Source: ZC4RG30 sp035556135 (lineage in GTDB: Bacteria; Pseudomonadota; Gammaproteobacteria; Steroidobacterales; Steroidobacteraceae). Taken from it: a stretch of 64,000 bases of DNA. The stretch is from positions 806,001-870,000 of the forward strand of contig DATMFO010000003.1 in NCBI GenBank assembly GCA_035556135.1. The letters run 5' to 3'. The notes under the pieces are model-generated. The model did not search any database and was not told the origin of the DNA. It saw nothing but the letters and a program-made list of their open reading frames with translations. Position 1 is the first letter of the stretch. Every line of letters starts with the position of its first letter. Both the position numbers and the translations under genes were made by a program. Of the stretch, positions 41,267 to 50,632 are shown in pieces.

Positions 41267-41947
41267 ATGCCCCTCCCTGCCATGACCGCCGTCGTCACCG
41301 ACATCGAACGCCCCCGCCTCAAGCCCCCCGTGGAAGGCAAGCTGCTGCTGCATTCCTGCTGCGCGCCCTGCTCCGGCGAGGTGATGGAGGCGCTGCTGGC
41401 CTCGGGCATCCACTACGCCATCTTCTTCTACAACCCGAACATCCACCCGAAGCCGGAATACCTGCTGCGCAAGGAAGAGAACATCCGCTTCGCGGAGAAG
41501 CACGGCATCGAGTTCATCGATGCCGACTACGACACGGCCAACTGGTTCACGCGCGTGAAGGGCCTGGAGAACGAGCCGGAACGCGGCGCGCGTTGCACCG
41601 CCTGCTTCGACATGCGCTTCGAACGCACCGCGCTTTACGCGCACGAGCATGGCTTCCCGATGATTTCCAGCTCACTGGGCATCTCGCGCTGGAAGGACAT
41701 GAACCAGATCAACGGCTGCGGCGCACGTGCCGCGGCGCGCTATCCGCAGCTCGTGTACTGGGACTACAACTGGCGCAAGGGTGGCGGCTCGCAGCGCATG
41801 ATCGACATCAGCAAGCGCGAACAGTTCTACCAGCAGGAGTACTGCGGCTGCGTGTACTCACTGCGCGATACCAATGCCCACCGCGAGGCACAGGGCCGCA
41901 AGCCGATCGAGATCGGCGTGCAGTTCTACGGGCGCGAGAGCACCTGA
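41267..41947 (+). CDS. queH: Epoxyqueuosine reductase QueH
   Basis: 226 residues. Reduces epoxyqueuosine to queuosine in tRNA, the last step of queuosine synthesis, in place of QueG. Cysteine motifs are HSCCAPCSG (about 29-36), RCTACF (about 110) and YCGCVYS (about 195), matching the Fe-S/metal-binding set of QueH, with SRWKDMNQIN typical of the family. Starts at ATG 41267 or 41282 are both possible; neither has a strong ribosome-binding site. The 3' end overlaps the convergent aminotransferase gene by 22 bp. Confidence 0.9.
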   Translation: MPLPAMTAVVTDIERPRLKPPVEGKLLLHSCCAPCSGEVMEALLASGIHYAIFFYNPNIHPKPEYLLRKEENIRFAEKHGIEFIDADYDTANWFTRVKGLENEPERGARCTACFDMRFERTALYAHEHGFPMISSSLGISRWKDMNQINGCGARAAARYPQLVYWDYNWRKGGGSQRMIDISKREQFYQQEYCGCVYSLRDTNAHREAQGRKPIEIGVQFYGREST

Positions 41948-43062
41948 TCCAGCGCTGCTGCGACGTGACCTACCGAGCGGTCGACGTTGCGCAGCTTCTC
42001 CAGGCCAAAAAGCCCCATGCGGAAGGTGCGGAAATCCGGCCCTTCGCCACATTGCAGCGGCACGCCTGAGGCCGTCTGCAACCCCGCGCCCAGGAACTTC
42101 TTGCCGCTCTGGATATCCGGATCAGTGGTGTAGCTCACGACCACGCCGGGCGCCTTCCAGCCCTCGGCCGCCACGCTGGGCAGACCGCGGGATTCAAGCA
42201 GCGCACGGACCTTCGCACCCAGCTCCACCTGCTGCGCACGCAGCTTTTCGAAGCCGTCGGCACGCGTCTCGAGGATGGCGTCGCGCAGGCGCACCAGCGC
42301 GTCAGTGGGCATGGTGGCGTGATAGGAGTGCTGGCCCTTCTCGTAACCTTCGGCGATCTGCATCCACTTCTTCAGGTCACAGGCGAAGCTGGAGCTCTGC
42401 GTGGCGTCGATCGCCGCACGGGCACGCTCGCCCAGCATCACCATCGCGCAGCAGGGTGAGCTGCTCCAGCCTTTCTGCGGCGCGGACAGCAGCACGTCGA
42501 CACCGGTGGCCTTCATGTCCACCCACATGGCGCCCGAGGCGATGCAGTCGAGCACAAACAGCGCACCCACTTCGCGTGCGGCGGCGCCGACCACCTTCAG
42601 GTAGTCATCGGGGAGGATGATGCCGCTGGCGGTTTCCACATGCGGCGCGAACACCACCTTCGGTTTCTCGGCGCGGATGGTGGCAGCCACCTGCTCCGCC
42701 GGGCACGGCGCCCAGGGTGCCTGCGGACCACTGCCCTGCTGCGTGGCCTTGCAGACCACCTCGCCAGTGCCCAGCCCACCCATCTCCAGGATCTGGCTCC
42801 AGCGGTAGCTGAAGAAGCCATTGCGGATGACCAGCACCTTCTCGCGGTTGGCAAACTGGCGCACCACGGCCTCCATGCCGAAGGTGCCGCTGCCGGGCAC
42901 CAGCACTACAGTCTGGGCCGCATAGACTTCCTTCAGGGCGCCGATGATTTCCTGCATCACGCCCACGAAGCGCCGCGACATGTGGTTGAGCGCGCGGTCG
43001 GTGTAGACCACCGAGAATTCAAGCAGTCCGTCGGGGTCCACGTTGGGGAGCAAGCCGGGCAT
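41926..43062 (-). CDS. Class V PLP aminotransferase (alanine-glyoxylate/serine-pyruvate type)
   Basis: 378 residues. Fold-type I aminotransferase of the AGT/SPT group: LVPGSGTFGMEAVVRQF near residue 55, an Asp in FVLDCIASG, and the PLP lysine in SAPQKGWSSSP (about 197). The Gly-rich entry and HETASG-like ETASGI fit small amino acid/2-oxoacid substrates. The exact pair cannot be told. No operon partner: 68 bp separate it from rnk. Confidence 0.85.
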   Translation of the reverse strand: MPGLLPNVDPDGLLEFSVVYTDRALNHMSRRFVGVMQEIIGALKEVYAAQTVVLVPGSGTFGMEAVVRQFANREKVLVIRNGFFSYRWSQILEMGGLGTGEVVCKATQQGSGPQAPWAPCPAEQVAATIRAEKPKVVFAPHVETASGIILPDDYLKVVGAAAREVGALFVLDCIASGAMWVDMKATGVDVLLSAPQKGWSSSPCCAMVMLGERARAAIDATQSSSFACDLKKWMQIAEGYEKGQHSYHATMPTDALVRLRDAILETRADGFEKLRAQQVELGAKVRALLESRGLPSVAAEGWKAPGVVVSYTTDPDIQSGKKFLGAGLQTASGVPLQCGEGPDFRTFRMGLFGLEKLRNVDRSVGHVAAALDQVLSRP

Positions 43063-43130
43063 CAGGATCTCCGTTCTTTTCGTCGCATCGGGCAGCGCGG
43101 ATTGTAGGGGCCGCGCCCGCCCCTGTCCTG

Positions 43131-43568
43131 TCAGGCAGCGGCCGGGGGCTGAGGAATCCCCTCATTGCGCACTGCGATCACTGTGAGGGTGCGCGGCCCA
43201 CCCACCGGGGAGGGCCAGTCAATCGACTGCCCGGGGCGCAGGCCCAGCAGCGCGGCGCCGATGGAAGTCAGCACCGAGATGAGGTCGCGGGTCACATCGG
43301 CCTCGTGCGGCCAGACCAGCACCACGTCACGCGTACGGCCGGTCTGGTCATCGCGGAACGTGACATGCGAGCCCACGCGCGCGAAGTCGCAGCCGATGGA
43401 TTCATCGGGCAGCACAGTGGCGCGCCCCAGCTCGCGGTCCAGGTATTCGGCGACCAGCGGCGAGGTGCGCGCAGCCGCGTGGGCAAGGCTCAGCAGCCGG
43501 TCGTACTCGCTGGCCGGAATGATGATTTCGGGCAGCGCAGCCGCCCGGGAATGCAGGTTGAGTTCCAT
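43131..43568 (-). CDS. rnk: Nucleoside diphosphate kinase regulator (Rnk, GreA/GreB C-terminal fold)
   Basis: 145 residues: a short N-terminal helical hairpin (IIIPASEYDRLLSLAHAA), then the FKBP-like GreA C-terminal domain (VGSHVTFRDDQTG, VLVWPHEAD, SVLTSIGAALLGLRPGQSIDW). Rnk-type proteins bind RNA polymerase. AGGAG lies 10 nt before ATG 43568. The leader holds two strong hairpins (next entry). Confidence 0.87.
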   Translation of the reverse strand: MELNLHSRAAALPEIIIPASEYDRLLSLAHAAARTSPLVAEYLDRELGRATVLPDESIGCDFARVGSHVTFRDDQTGRTRDVVLVWPHEADVTRDLISVLTSIGAALLGLRPGQSIDWPSPVGGPRTLTVIAVRNEGIPQPPAAA

Positions 43569-43598
43569 GTTTTTCGCGCTCCTGTTGCAGTGAAGACA

Positions 43599-43666
43599 GG
43601 GCGGAGAGGATTCGCTCCGCCCGTGGGACTACCCCGGGCGAAGCACACAAATGGCTACGCCCGGGG
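43599..43666 (-). repeat. Two GC-rich hairpins in the leader of rnk
   Basis: Hairpin A: GGGCGGAG/CTCCGCCC at 43599-43606 and 43615-43622 (8 bp, 8-nt loop). Hairpin B: CCCCGGGCG/CGCCCGGGG at 43632-43640 and 43658-43666 (9 bp). Both lie 30-100 nt upstream of rnk with no T-run after A. Either structured leader or transcript ends; function unknown. Confidence 0.5.
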
Positions 43667-43850
43667 CGGGGGACCCTGGATGGAATGACCGGCCGCCGGG
43701 AAGGCAGGCAGGCAGATGTAATGGACGCAGCTGGACATGCAACGAGCATAGCCCCTGCCCGCGCCAAGTCAACCACCCGGAAGGGGATCAGGTCATTACA
43801 TCATACTGTGATATATTTACCTCCCGATCACCTGATTCATGGAGTCACCC

Positions 43851-44483
43851 ATGGCATTGCAACTTGGAGATGTGGCGCCGGATTTCACGGCCGTCACCAC
43901 GCAGGGCACCATCAACTTCCACGACTGGCTGGGCAATTCCTGGGCGGTGCTGTTCTCGCATCCGAAGGACTTCACGCCGGTGTGCACCACCGAGCTCGGC
44001 TTCACCGAAAAGATGCGCCCCGAGTTCGAAAAGCGCGGCGTGAAGGTGATCGGGCTTTCAGTGGATGGCGTCAACGACCATGAGCGCTGGGCTGATGACA
44101 TCGAGCAGACCCAGGGTGCGCGGCCCCGCTTTCCGATCATCGCTGACCCGAACCGCAGCGTGGCCACCGCCTACGGGATGCTGCATCCCAATGCCGATTC
44201 CACGCATACCGTGCGTTCGGTGTTCATCATCGATCCGGCGAAGAAGATCCGCGCCTCCATCACCTACCCGGCCTCCACCGGGCGCAACTTCAATGAAGTG
44301 CTGCGGGTGATCGATTCGCTGCAGCTGACCGACAAGCACAAGGTGGCCACGCCGGTGAACTGGAACAAGGGCGATGACGTGATCATCGTGCCGTCGGTTT
44401 CCAATGACGAGGCCCGCAAACTCTTCCCCGCGGGATGGAACGAACAGCGGACCTACCTGCGGCTGGTGAAGCAGCCGGCCTGA
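43851..44483 (+). CDS. 1-Cys (Prx6-type) peroxiredoxin
   Basis: 210 residues. AhpC/TSA fold with the peroxidatic cysteine in DFTPVCTTE (about 48), HPKDF before it and the Prx6-like C-terminal domain (TPVNWNKGDDVIIVPSVSNDEA, LRLVKQP). Reduces peroxides in the cytoplasm. ATG 43851 has GGAG 6 nt upstream. Its stop overlaps the cysJ start (TGATG), so it belongs to the cysJI unit. A -10-like TATATT lies at 43812-43817 without a good -35. Confidence 0.92.
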   Translation: MALQLGDVAPDFTAVTTQGTINFHDWLGNSWAVLFSHPKDFTPVCTTELGFTEKMRPEFEKRGVKVIGLSVDGVNDHERWADDIEQTQGARPRFPIIADPNRSVATAYGMLHPNADSTHTVRSVFIIDPAKKIRASITYPASTGRNFNEVLRVIDSLQLTDKHKVATPVNWNKGDDVIIVPSVSNDEARKLFPAGWNEQRTYLRLVKQPA

Positions 44484-46339
44484 TGGCACGCATGGGCTCC
44501 ATCACGGTCCTGCGCGAGCCGGAGACGGGACCGGAAGCATCCGCCATACCGGCGGCGGAAGACCCCTGGCGCCTGGCGCCGCTGGATGGTGCCCTTGCCG
44601 AAGAGGTGCGCGGGCTGGTTGGCCGGCTTGGCTCCGCGCAGCGCCTGTGGCTGAGTGGTTACCTGGCCGGCAGCCTCGCGCCCGTTTCCGCACCCGTGGC
44701 GGCGACGGCGACGGGCGCCAGCCCTGCGGCTGCGCCAGTGACCATCCTCTTCGGATCGGAAAGCGGCAATTCGCAGCGTCTTGCACAGCAGCTTGCGCGA
44801 CGGCTCGGGGACAGGCAGGCCCCGCATCGCGTGCTCGACATGATGGACTGCCGCAAGGTGGACCTGGAGCAGGCCCAGCGCGTGGTGGCCATTGTCAGCA
44901 CCCATGGTGATGGCGATCCGCCGGAGACTGCGCACGGGCTGTTCGAGCTGCTTGCCGGCAATCGTGCGCCGGCACTGGGCGGCAAGCAGTTTGCGGTACT
45001 GGCCCTGGGAGACAGCAGCTACGAGCATTTCTGCGCCGCGGGCAGGAAGCTCGACGCGCGCCTGGAGCAACTGGGCGCGCAGCGATTGCTGTCCCGGGTG
45101 GACTGCGATGTGGACTTCGAGGCCGCGGCAGAGGCGTGGCTCGAGACGGTTTCGTCACGACTGGCCGAGTCACCTGCCGCGCCGGCCATTGCCGCAGTAG
45201 ATGCGGCCGGCGCAAGGCAGACGACGCGCAGCTGGAACCGGAAGAACCCGCTGCACGCTTCAACGCTGGCCAACCAGAAGCTCACGATGCCGCAGGCCTT
45301 CCGGGAGGTGCGCCATGTCGAACTGTCACTGCCGGACGAGGTGCGCTACGCGCCGGGCGACGCGTTGGGCGTGGTGCCACGCAACGACGAGAACCTGGTC
45401 GCGGCACTTCTGGCCCGGCTGGGATTCGACCAGGACACCCCGGTGCAGGCTGCCGGGCACGACACCCCGTTACGCACGGCCCTGCTGGAACACCGGGAAG
45501 TCGCTGGGATGACTGCCCCGTTCCTGCAGCGCTATGCCGAAGCCACGGCGAGCGCCGGCCTGCTGCGCCTGGCGCAGGCGACCGACGACCTGAAGAACCT
45601 CCTGCACGGCCGCGACCTCCTCGACCTCGTGCAGGAATATCCACCGCGGGGGCTTGATGCGGCCACCCTGGTTGAACTGCTGCCGCCACTGGCCCCGCGC
45701 CTTTATTCCATCTCTTCCAGCGCCCTCGCCACTCCCGGGGAGGTGCACCTGACTGTCGGCCTCGTCGCCTACCAGGCCCGGGATCGCGTCCGCCGCGGCG
45801 TCGTCTCTGGAATGCTCGCGGACCTGGCGGAGGGACAGACCCTGCCGGTTTACCTTCATCGCAACGAGGGTTTCCGCCTGCCGACTGACCCGCGTGCGCC
45901 CATCGTGATGGTGGGCGCCGGCACTGGCGTGGCGCCGTATCGCGGCTTCCTCGCCGAGCGCGAGGCCAGCGGCGCCACCGGGCGCAACTGGCTGGTGTTC
46001 GGCAACCGCGCGTTCGAGCATGACTTCCTCTACCAGAGCGAGTGGCTCACCTGGCGGCGGCGCGGCCTGCTGGCACGGCTCGATGTGGCCTTCTCGCGTG
46101 ACCAGGTGCAGAAGTGCTACGTGCAGCATCGCCTGCGCGAACAGGGCGCCCTGCTCTGGGCCTGGCTCAATGAAGGTGCGCATCTCTACCTGTGTGGCGA
46201 CGCGCAGCACATGGCGCCGGATGTGGAGCACGCCCTGCTGGAGGTCTTCCGCACCCACGGCGGGCTCGACGAGGAGGCTGCGGCCGAACACCTGCGCCAG
46301 CTGCGTCGCGAGCGCCGCTACCAGAAGGATGTGTACTGA
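44483..46339 (+). CDS. cysJ: Sulfite reductase [NADPH] flavoprotein subunit
   Basis: 618 residues. N-terminal extension (about 1-82), flavodoxin domain (TILFGSESGNSQRLAQQL at about 85-102; THGDGDPPE, ALGDSSYEHF), an FAD domain with RLYSISSS, and NADPH domain GAGTGVAPYRGFL, ending in the usual KDVY. Passes electrons from NADPH through FAD and FMN to CysI. It overlaps both neighbours by TGATG, so peroxiredoxin, cysJ and cysI are translated in series. Confidence 0.95.
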   Translation: MARMGSITVLREPETGPEASAIPAAEDPWRLAPLDGALAEEVRGLVGRLGSAQRLWLSGYLAGSLAPVSAPVAATATGASPAAAPVTILFGSESGNSQRLAQQLARRLGDRQAPHRVLDMMDCRKVDLEQAQRVVAIVSTHGDGDPPETAHGLFELLAGNRAPALGGKQFAVLALGDSSYEHFCAAGRKLDARLEQLGAQRLLSRVDCDVDFEAAAEAWLETVSSRLAESPAAPAIAAVDAAGARQTTRSWNRKNPLHASTLANQKLTMPQAFREVRHVELSLPDEVRYAPGDALGVVPRNDENLVAALLARLGFDQDTPVQAAGHDTPLRTALLEHREVAGMTAPFLQRYAEATASAGLLRLAQATDDLKNLLHGRDLLDLVQEYPPRGLDAATLVELLPPLAPRLYSISSSALATPGEVHLTVGLVAYQARDRVRRGVVSGMLADLAEGQTLPVYLHRNEGFRLPTDPRAPIVMVGAGTGVAPYRGFLAEREASGATGRNWLVFGNRAFEHDFLYQSEWLTWRRRGLLARLDVAFSRDQVQKCYVQHRLREQGALLWAWLNEGAHLYLCGDAQHMAPDVEHALLEVFRTHGGLDEEAAAEHLRQLRRERRYQKDVY

Positions 46340-48075
46340 TGAGCGATGCCCTGCCCCGCAACGACCTCTCAGCGCCGCTGGACCAGTTGCACTCCAACGA
46401 GCGCGTTAAGCACGAAAGCCGCCAGTTGCGCGGCACGGTGGATTCCAGCCTGGCCGATGCGGCCACGGGCGCAGTCGATGAAACCGACACGCTGCTCACC
46501 AAGTTCTTCGGCATCTACCAGCAGGACGACCGCGACCTGCGCGAGGAGCGGCGCCGCGCGAAACTGGAGCCGCGCTACCAGTTCATGGTGCGTGTCCGCC
46601 TGCCGGGCGGGGTGTGCCTGCCTCACCAGTGGCTGGCGCTCGACGCCCTCGCCCGCGCCCATGCCGGCAACACGCTGCGCCTCACCACCCGCCAGACGTT
46701 CCAGTTCCACGGCATCCGCAAGCATCAGCTGCGCGCGCATCTCCAGGGCCTGCACGCCGTGGGGCTGGACACCATCGCCGCCTGCGGCGATGACAACCGC
46801 AATGTGATCTGCACGGCCAATCCGCTGCTCTCGCCCGCGCACGCCGCGGTGAGCGAACTGGCGCAGCGCATCGGCAAGCACCTGCTGCCGCGCACCGGGG
46901 CCTATCGCGAAGTATTCCTTGGCGAACCGGCGGTCACACCGGATGCTGGACCAGAGGAGCCGCTCTACGGCACCACCTACCTGCCCCGCAAGTTCAAGAT
47001 CGCGCTGGCCGTACCGCCGCGCAATGACGTCGACGTCTTCGCCCATGACCTGGGCTTCATCGCCGTCATCGAGGATGGCCGCCTCATCGGGTACAACGTG
47101 CTCGCCGGTGGCGGGATGGGCATGACGCACAACCAGCCGCAGACCTTCCCCCGGCTGTCTGAACCGGTCGGCCTGTGCAGGCCGGAGGATGTGCTGGCTG
47201 TCGCCGAGCATGCGATGTGCATCCAGCGCGACTTTGGTGATCGCCGTGATCGCGCGCATGCACGGTTCAAGTACACCATAGAGGACCGTGGCATCCCCTG
47301 GTTCCGTGCCGAGCTCGAGCGCCGCCTGGGTCGTGCCCTGGACGAGGCCCGGCTGGTCCGGTTCACGACTTCGGCTGACCCCTCCGGCTGGGAAGAATCC
47401 GCGGATGGGCTGTGGCACTTCGCCCTGCACGTACCCAACGGCAGGCTGGCGGATCGCCCCGGCACGGCCTGGCTTGCTGGCATGCGGGAGATCGCCGCCC
47501 TCCACAAGGGCGTGTTTGCGCTCACCACGAACCAGAACGTCATCATCGCCGGCGTGGCCGAAGGGGAACGCCCGAAGATCCAGACCCTGCTGCAGGAGCA
47601 TGGACTCACCCAGGCGCAACCCCGGGACGCATTGCGCGCCCAGGCCATGGCCTGTGTCGCTCTGCCCACCTGCGGCCTCGCCATGGCGGAAAGCGAGCGG
47701 TACCTGCCCTCGCTGCTGGACAAGATTGCCTCGGTACTGGCCGGACTGGGCCTTTCAGAGCAGCCCATCTCGGTGCGCATGAGCGGCTGTCCAAATGGGT
47801 GCTCGCGACCTTTCCTTGCCGAGATCGCCCTGGTGGGCAAGGCGCCCGGGCGTTACGACCTCTACCTGGGGGCCAGCCCTTCGGGCCAGCGGCTCAACGT
47901 GCTGTACCGGCAGACTCTGGGCGAAGCCCGGATCCTCGAGGAGCTGCGCGCGGTGCTGTCACGCTACGCCCGCGAGCGCCACGAAGGGGAAGCCTTCGGG
48001 GATTTCGTGACCCGCGCGGCCATCGTGGCGCCACCCGACGCACTGGACGCCAGACTCAGGGCCAGGCAGGCCTGA
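46339..48075 (+). CDS. cysI: Sulfite reductase [NADPH] hemoprotein subunit
   Basis: 578 residues. Reduces sulfite to sulfide in cysteine synthesis. Siroheme/[4Fe-4S] ligands are in CVALPTCGLAMAE and SGCPNGCSRP (near residues 440-490), with LRLTTRQTFQFHG and TTNQNVIIAGV as family signatures. Start overlaps the cysJ stop. A 44-codon frame begins one base after its stop. Confidence 0.95.
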   Translation: MSDALPRNDLSAPLDQLHSNERVKHESRQLRGTVDSSLADAATGAVDETDTLLTKFFGIYQQDDRDLREERRRAKLEPRYQFMVRVRLPGGVCLPHQWLALDALARAHAGNTLRLTTRQTFQFHGIRKHQLRAHLQGLHAVGLDTIAACGDDNRNVICTANPLLSPAHAAVSELAQRIGKHLLPRTGAYREVFLGEPAVTPDAGPEEPLYGTTYLPRKFKIALAVPPRNDVDVFAHDLGFIAVIEDGRLIGYNVLAGGGMGMTHNQPQTFPRLSEPVGLCRPEDVLAVAEHAMCIQRDFGDRRDRAHARFKYTIEDRGIPWFRAELERRLGRALDEARLVRFTTSADPSGWEESADGLWHFALHVPNGRLADRPGTAWLAGMREIAALHKGVFALTTNQNVIIAGVAEGERPKIQTLLQEHGLTQAQPRDALRAQAMACVALPTCGLAMAESERYLPSLLDKIASVLAGLGLSEQPISVRMSGCPNGCSRPFLAEIALVGKAPGRYDLYLGASPSGQRLNVLYRQTLGEARILEELRAVLSRYARERHEGEAFGDFVTRAAIVAPPDALDARLRARQA

Positions 48076-48076
48076 C

Positions 48077-48211
48077 ATGGATGAGCGGGCAGGACAGCAT
48101 GAGCCCGAAAAGACGCGCAGGCCGCGGCGGGTCGACCCGCTGATGATGATGACGGTGGGGCTGGGCGTCTTCTTTCTCGCTGTGCTTGCCCTGCTCGCCA
48201 TCGGTGGCTGA
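48077..48211 (+). CDS. 44-residue single-helix membrane microprotein after cysI
   Basis: A frame of 44 codons: a basic, soluble N-terminus (about 1-21, many Arg), then one hydrophobic segment (about 23-42, MMMTVGLGVFFLAVLALLAI) and GG. Its ATG is one base after the cysI stop, which favours coupled translation. By charge the N-terminus should face the cytoplasm. No known family. Confidence 0.6.
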   Translation: MDERAGQHEPEKTRRPRRVDPLMMMTVGLGVFFLAVLALLAIGG

Positions 48212-48264
48212 ACCCACCGGGTGGTTGGGATTCGATCAGCCGACCTGTACGCTTGCCTGCGGCA

Positions 48265-48672
48265 ATGAACAAGTCAGACTTTGAACTGCTGGCCGATTTC
48301 CGCTACCAGCTGCGCCGCTTCCTGCGCTTCAGCGAGGACGCCATCCAGGCGGAAGGCCTCACTCCCCAGCAGTATCAGCTGCTGCTGCAGATCAAGGGTT
48401 TTCCGGGTCGCAACTGGGCGTACGTGGGAGAACTGGCGGAGCGGCTGCAGGCCAAGCATCACGGCACTGTCGCCCTGGTGTCCCGCTGCGAGCTTGCCGG
48501 ACTGGTGCGCCGGGAGACGGACCCGGATGACAAGCGCCAGGTACGGGTGCACCTGACCGACGTCGGGGAAAACCGCCTGACGCGGCTGGCGCGCCTTCAC
48601 AGGGATGAGCTGCAGTCGCTGGCCAGCGTGTTCCGGGTATCGCGGATCGCGGCGTTCAACGATCGGGAGTGA
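48265..48672 (+). CDS. MarR-family transcriptional regulator
   Basis: 135 residues: winged helix MarR fold with LTPQQYQLLLQIKGF, recognition region VGELAERLQAKHHGTVALVSRCELAGL and wing DPDDKRQVRVHLTDVGE. Starts 53 bp after the microprotein gene, so it may belong to the cys unit or have its own promoter. Ligand unknown; no conserved cysteine pair was seen that would suggest redox sensing. Confidence 0.88.
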   Translation: MNKSDFELLADFRYQLRRFLRFSEDAIQAEGLTPQQYQLLLQIKGFPGRNWAYVGELAERLQAKHHGTVALVSRCELAGLVRRETDPDDKRQVRVHLTDVGENRLTRLARLHRDELQSLASVFRVSRIAAFNDRE

Positions 48673-48690
48673 AGCGGGCCGCGAAAAGTC

Positions 48691-48781
48691 TGGCGGAGAG
48701 TGAGGGATTCGAACCCTCGAAGGGCTTTTGACCCTTACACCCTTAGCAGGGGTGCGCCTTCGACCACTCGGCCAACTCTCC
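48691..48781 (-). tRNA. tRNA-Ser (anticodon GCT)
   Basis: 91 nt with a long variable arm. Acceptor GGAGAGT/ACTCTCC, anticodon stem CACCC/GGGTG around CTGCTAA (GCT), T-loop GTTCGAATC, discriminator G and encoded CCA (48691-48693). Reads leftward. Confidence 0.97.
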
Positions 48782-48891
48782 GTTTCCCGGCACGGCCGCC
48801 GGCCATGGCAGGCTGGGGCTGCCGTGGGCAGACGCGGGATGATACTGGCCTGGGCGGGAGGGGTAAAGGTTCGGGAATTCCGCGGCTTGCG

Positions 48892-49911
48892 TCAGGCGGC
48901 CGCCAGCGGATCCCCGCCAGGCGGATGGCCATCCGCCGGACCTTCGCCACGCGCGCGACTCTTCTGCTCGTACATCCGGCCATCTGCCCGCCGCAGCAGC
49001 GCGCCAGCATCTCGGCCATCATGAGGATAGACGGCTACGCCGATGCTCGCCTGCAGGCGCACCATTTCCCGTCCCATTGCAAAGGTTTCTTCAACGGCCT
49101 GGCGGACCTGCTGTGTCACGCGCGTCGTATCCTCCGGCGTCGCCAGGTCAGGGATCACGAGCACGAATTCGTCACCACCATAGCGGGCAATGGTGTCCTC
49201 GGCCCGCACACGCGCGGCGAGCCGGCGGCCCAGCGCGCACAGCAGCTGGTTGGCCATTTCGTGGCCGAGTGTGTCGTTCACCTGCTTGAAGCCGTCCAGG
49301 TCCAGGAACAGTACGCCCACCGCGCCACCCTTGCGCTCGGCCACCACGATGGCGTGCTCCAGTCGGTCGAGCAGCAGCATGCGGTTGGGCAGTCCGGTGA
49401 GCGCGTCATGCGTGGCCTGGTGGCGCAGCTGGCGCTCGATGTCCTTCATCTCCCGGATGTCCCAGGCAATGCTCGACAGCGTCGTGGTTTCCCTGCCGTG
49501 CTGCTCGCGCACGCGGTGGGCCATCAGTACCTGCGAGACGGGTACCTCTACGCTGGCGCTGTCGAGCAGCGTCATCTCGCCGCGCCAGATGCCCGAGCGC
49601 AGGCAGGTGGGGATGGCTTCATCGAGCAGGGTGTCGCAGGACTGCGGTGAATAGATGTCGAACACGGTGCGGGCCGCGATGCTGGTGTGCGAGCCGATGC
49701 CCAGCATCTGGCGGCCGACACCGTTCATGTAGAGAAGGCGACCCTGGCTGCTGGAGACCATCACCATTCCCGGGGTGGCGTCGATCAGGGCCATCAGGCA
49801 GTCGCGGAGTATTGCCGGAGAGCGGCCGGCGTCCAGGGAATCGTGCCGGGAATGGCGGAGCTGGCCGGGAGACAGCCCGGGCCCGTTTGAAGAATCTGCC
49901 GTGATTTCCAT
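48892..49911 (-). CDS. PAS-GGDEF diguanylate cyclase
   Basis: 339 residues, cytoplasmic. A PAS domain (about 35-155; GMVMVSSSQGRLLYMNGVG) precedes a GGDEF domain with intact RYGGDEF and an RxxD inhibitory site (RAED five residues before). Makes c-di-GMP. ATG 49911 (MEITADS) was chosen; an upstream start at 49983 is possible. It lies 81 bp downstream of the NarL-type regulator, in the same direction as the stressosome genes. Confidence 0.87.
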   Translation of the reverse strand: MEITADSSNGPGLSPGQLRHSRHDSLDAGRSPAILRDCLMALIDATPGMVMVSSSQGRLLYMNGVGRQMLGIGSHTSIAARTVFDIYSPQSCDTLLDEAIPTCLRSGIWRGEMTLLDSASVEVPVSQVLMAHRVREQHGRETTTLSSIAWDIREMKDIERQLRHQATHDALTGLPNRMLLLDRLEHAIVVAERKGGAVGVLFLDLDGFKQVNDTLGHEMANQLLCALGRRLAARVRAEDTIARYGGDEFVLVIPDLATPEDTTRVTQQVRQAVEETFAMGREMVRLQASIGVAVYPHDGRDAGALLRRADGRMYEQKSRARGEGPADGHPPGGDPLAAA

Positions 49912-49992
49912 GCCCGCCACCGCCGCTGCTGCGCTGTGGCAATACCTTAGATTGCGCCGGGTCGGAGACAATCGGGTGAACACCCCACCATG

Positions 49993-50625
49993 TCACGGGT
50001 GAATCAGCCCCCTCCTCACCGCATAGCGCACAAGCCCGGCGGTATCGTGGATGTCCAGCTTCTTCATCAGGTGGGTGCGGTGGGACTCGGCGGTCTTCAG
50101 GCTGATGCCCAGGCTCGCAGCCACCTGCTTGGTCTTCTGGCCTTCGGCGATCAGCTGCAATACTTCCCGCTCCCGCGCCGTCAGCGGATCAATCTCGAGG
50201 GAATCGCGGTTGCGGTAGGCATCGATGACGATCTGGGAGATGCCGGGGCTGAAATACATGCGGTCCCTGGAGGCTTCCTTGATTGCGCGCAGCAGGTCGG
50301 CACTGGCTTCGGTCTTGATCACGTAGCCGTGCACCCCGGTATCCAGGGCCTCGATCACGTAAGGGCTCTCCTTGTGCATGGTGAGCAGGATGACCTTGGT
50401 GCGCAGTCCATCGGCTGCCACGGTCCGGGCCACATCAAGACCGTTGAGGCCGGGAAGCGTGATGTCGACGATGGCGATATCCGGCTTCACGCGCCGGATC
50501 AGCTCGACCCCCTCGCGGCCGTCGCAGGCTTCTCCCACCACCTGGAACCCTGGCTCACCCTCCAGCAACTTCCTGATCCCCTGCAGCAGGATCAGATGAT
50601 CATCGACGATGACGACTCGGACCAT
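49993..50625 (-). CDS. NarL/FixJ-type response regulator of the stressosome module
   Basis: 210 residues. Receiver (about 1-120) with VDDH, phospho-Asp in IVDITLPGLNG (about 54), and T/K positions LLTMHKE and IKTEAS; LuxR HTH at about 143-205 (LTAREREVLQLIAEGQKTKQVAASLGISLKTAESH, split). Start 50625 has GGAG 4 nt upstream. It starts 7 bp after the sensor kinase stop, so the two are a pair. Confidence 0.93.
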   Translation of the reverse strand: MVRVVIVDDHLILLQGIRKLLEGEPGFQVVGEACDGREGVELIRRVKPDIAIVDITLPGLNGLDVARTVAADGLRTKVILLTMHKESPYVIEALDTGVHGYVIKTEASADLLRAIKEASRDRMYFSPGISQIVIDAYRNRDSLEIDPLTAREREVLQLIAEGQKTKQVAASLGISLKTAESHRTHLMKKLDIHDTAGLVRYAVRRGLIHP

Positions 50626-50632
50626 GATGCTC

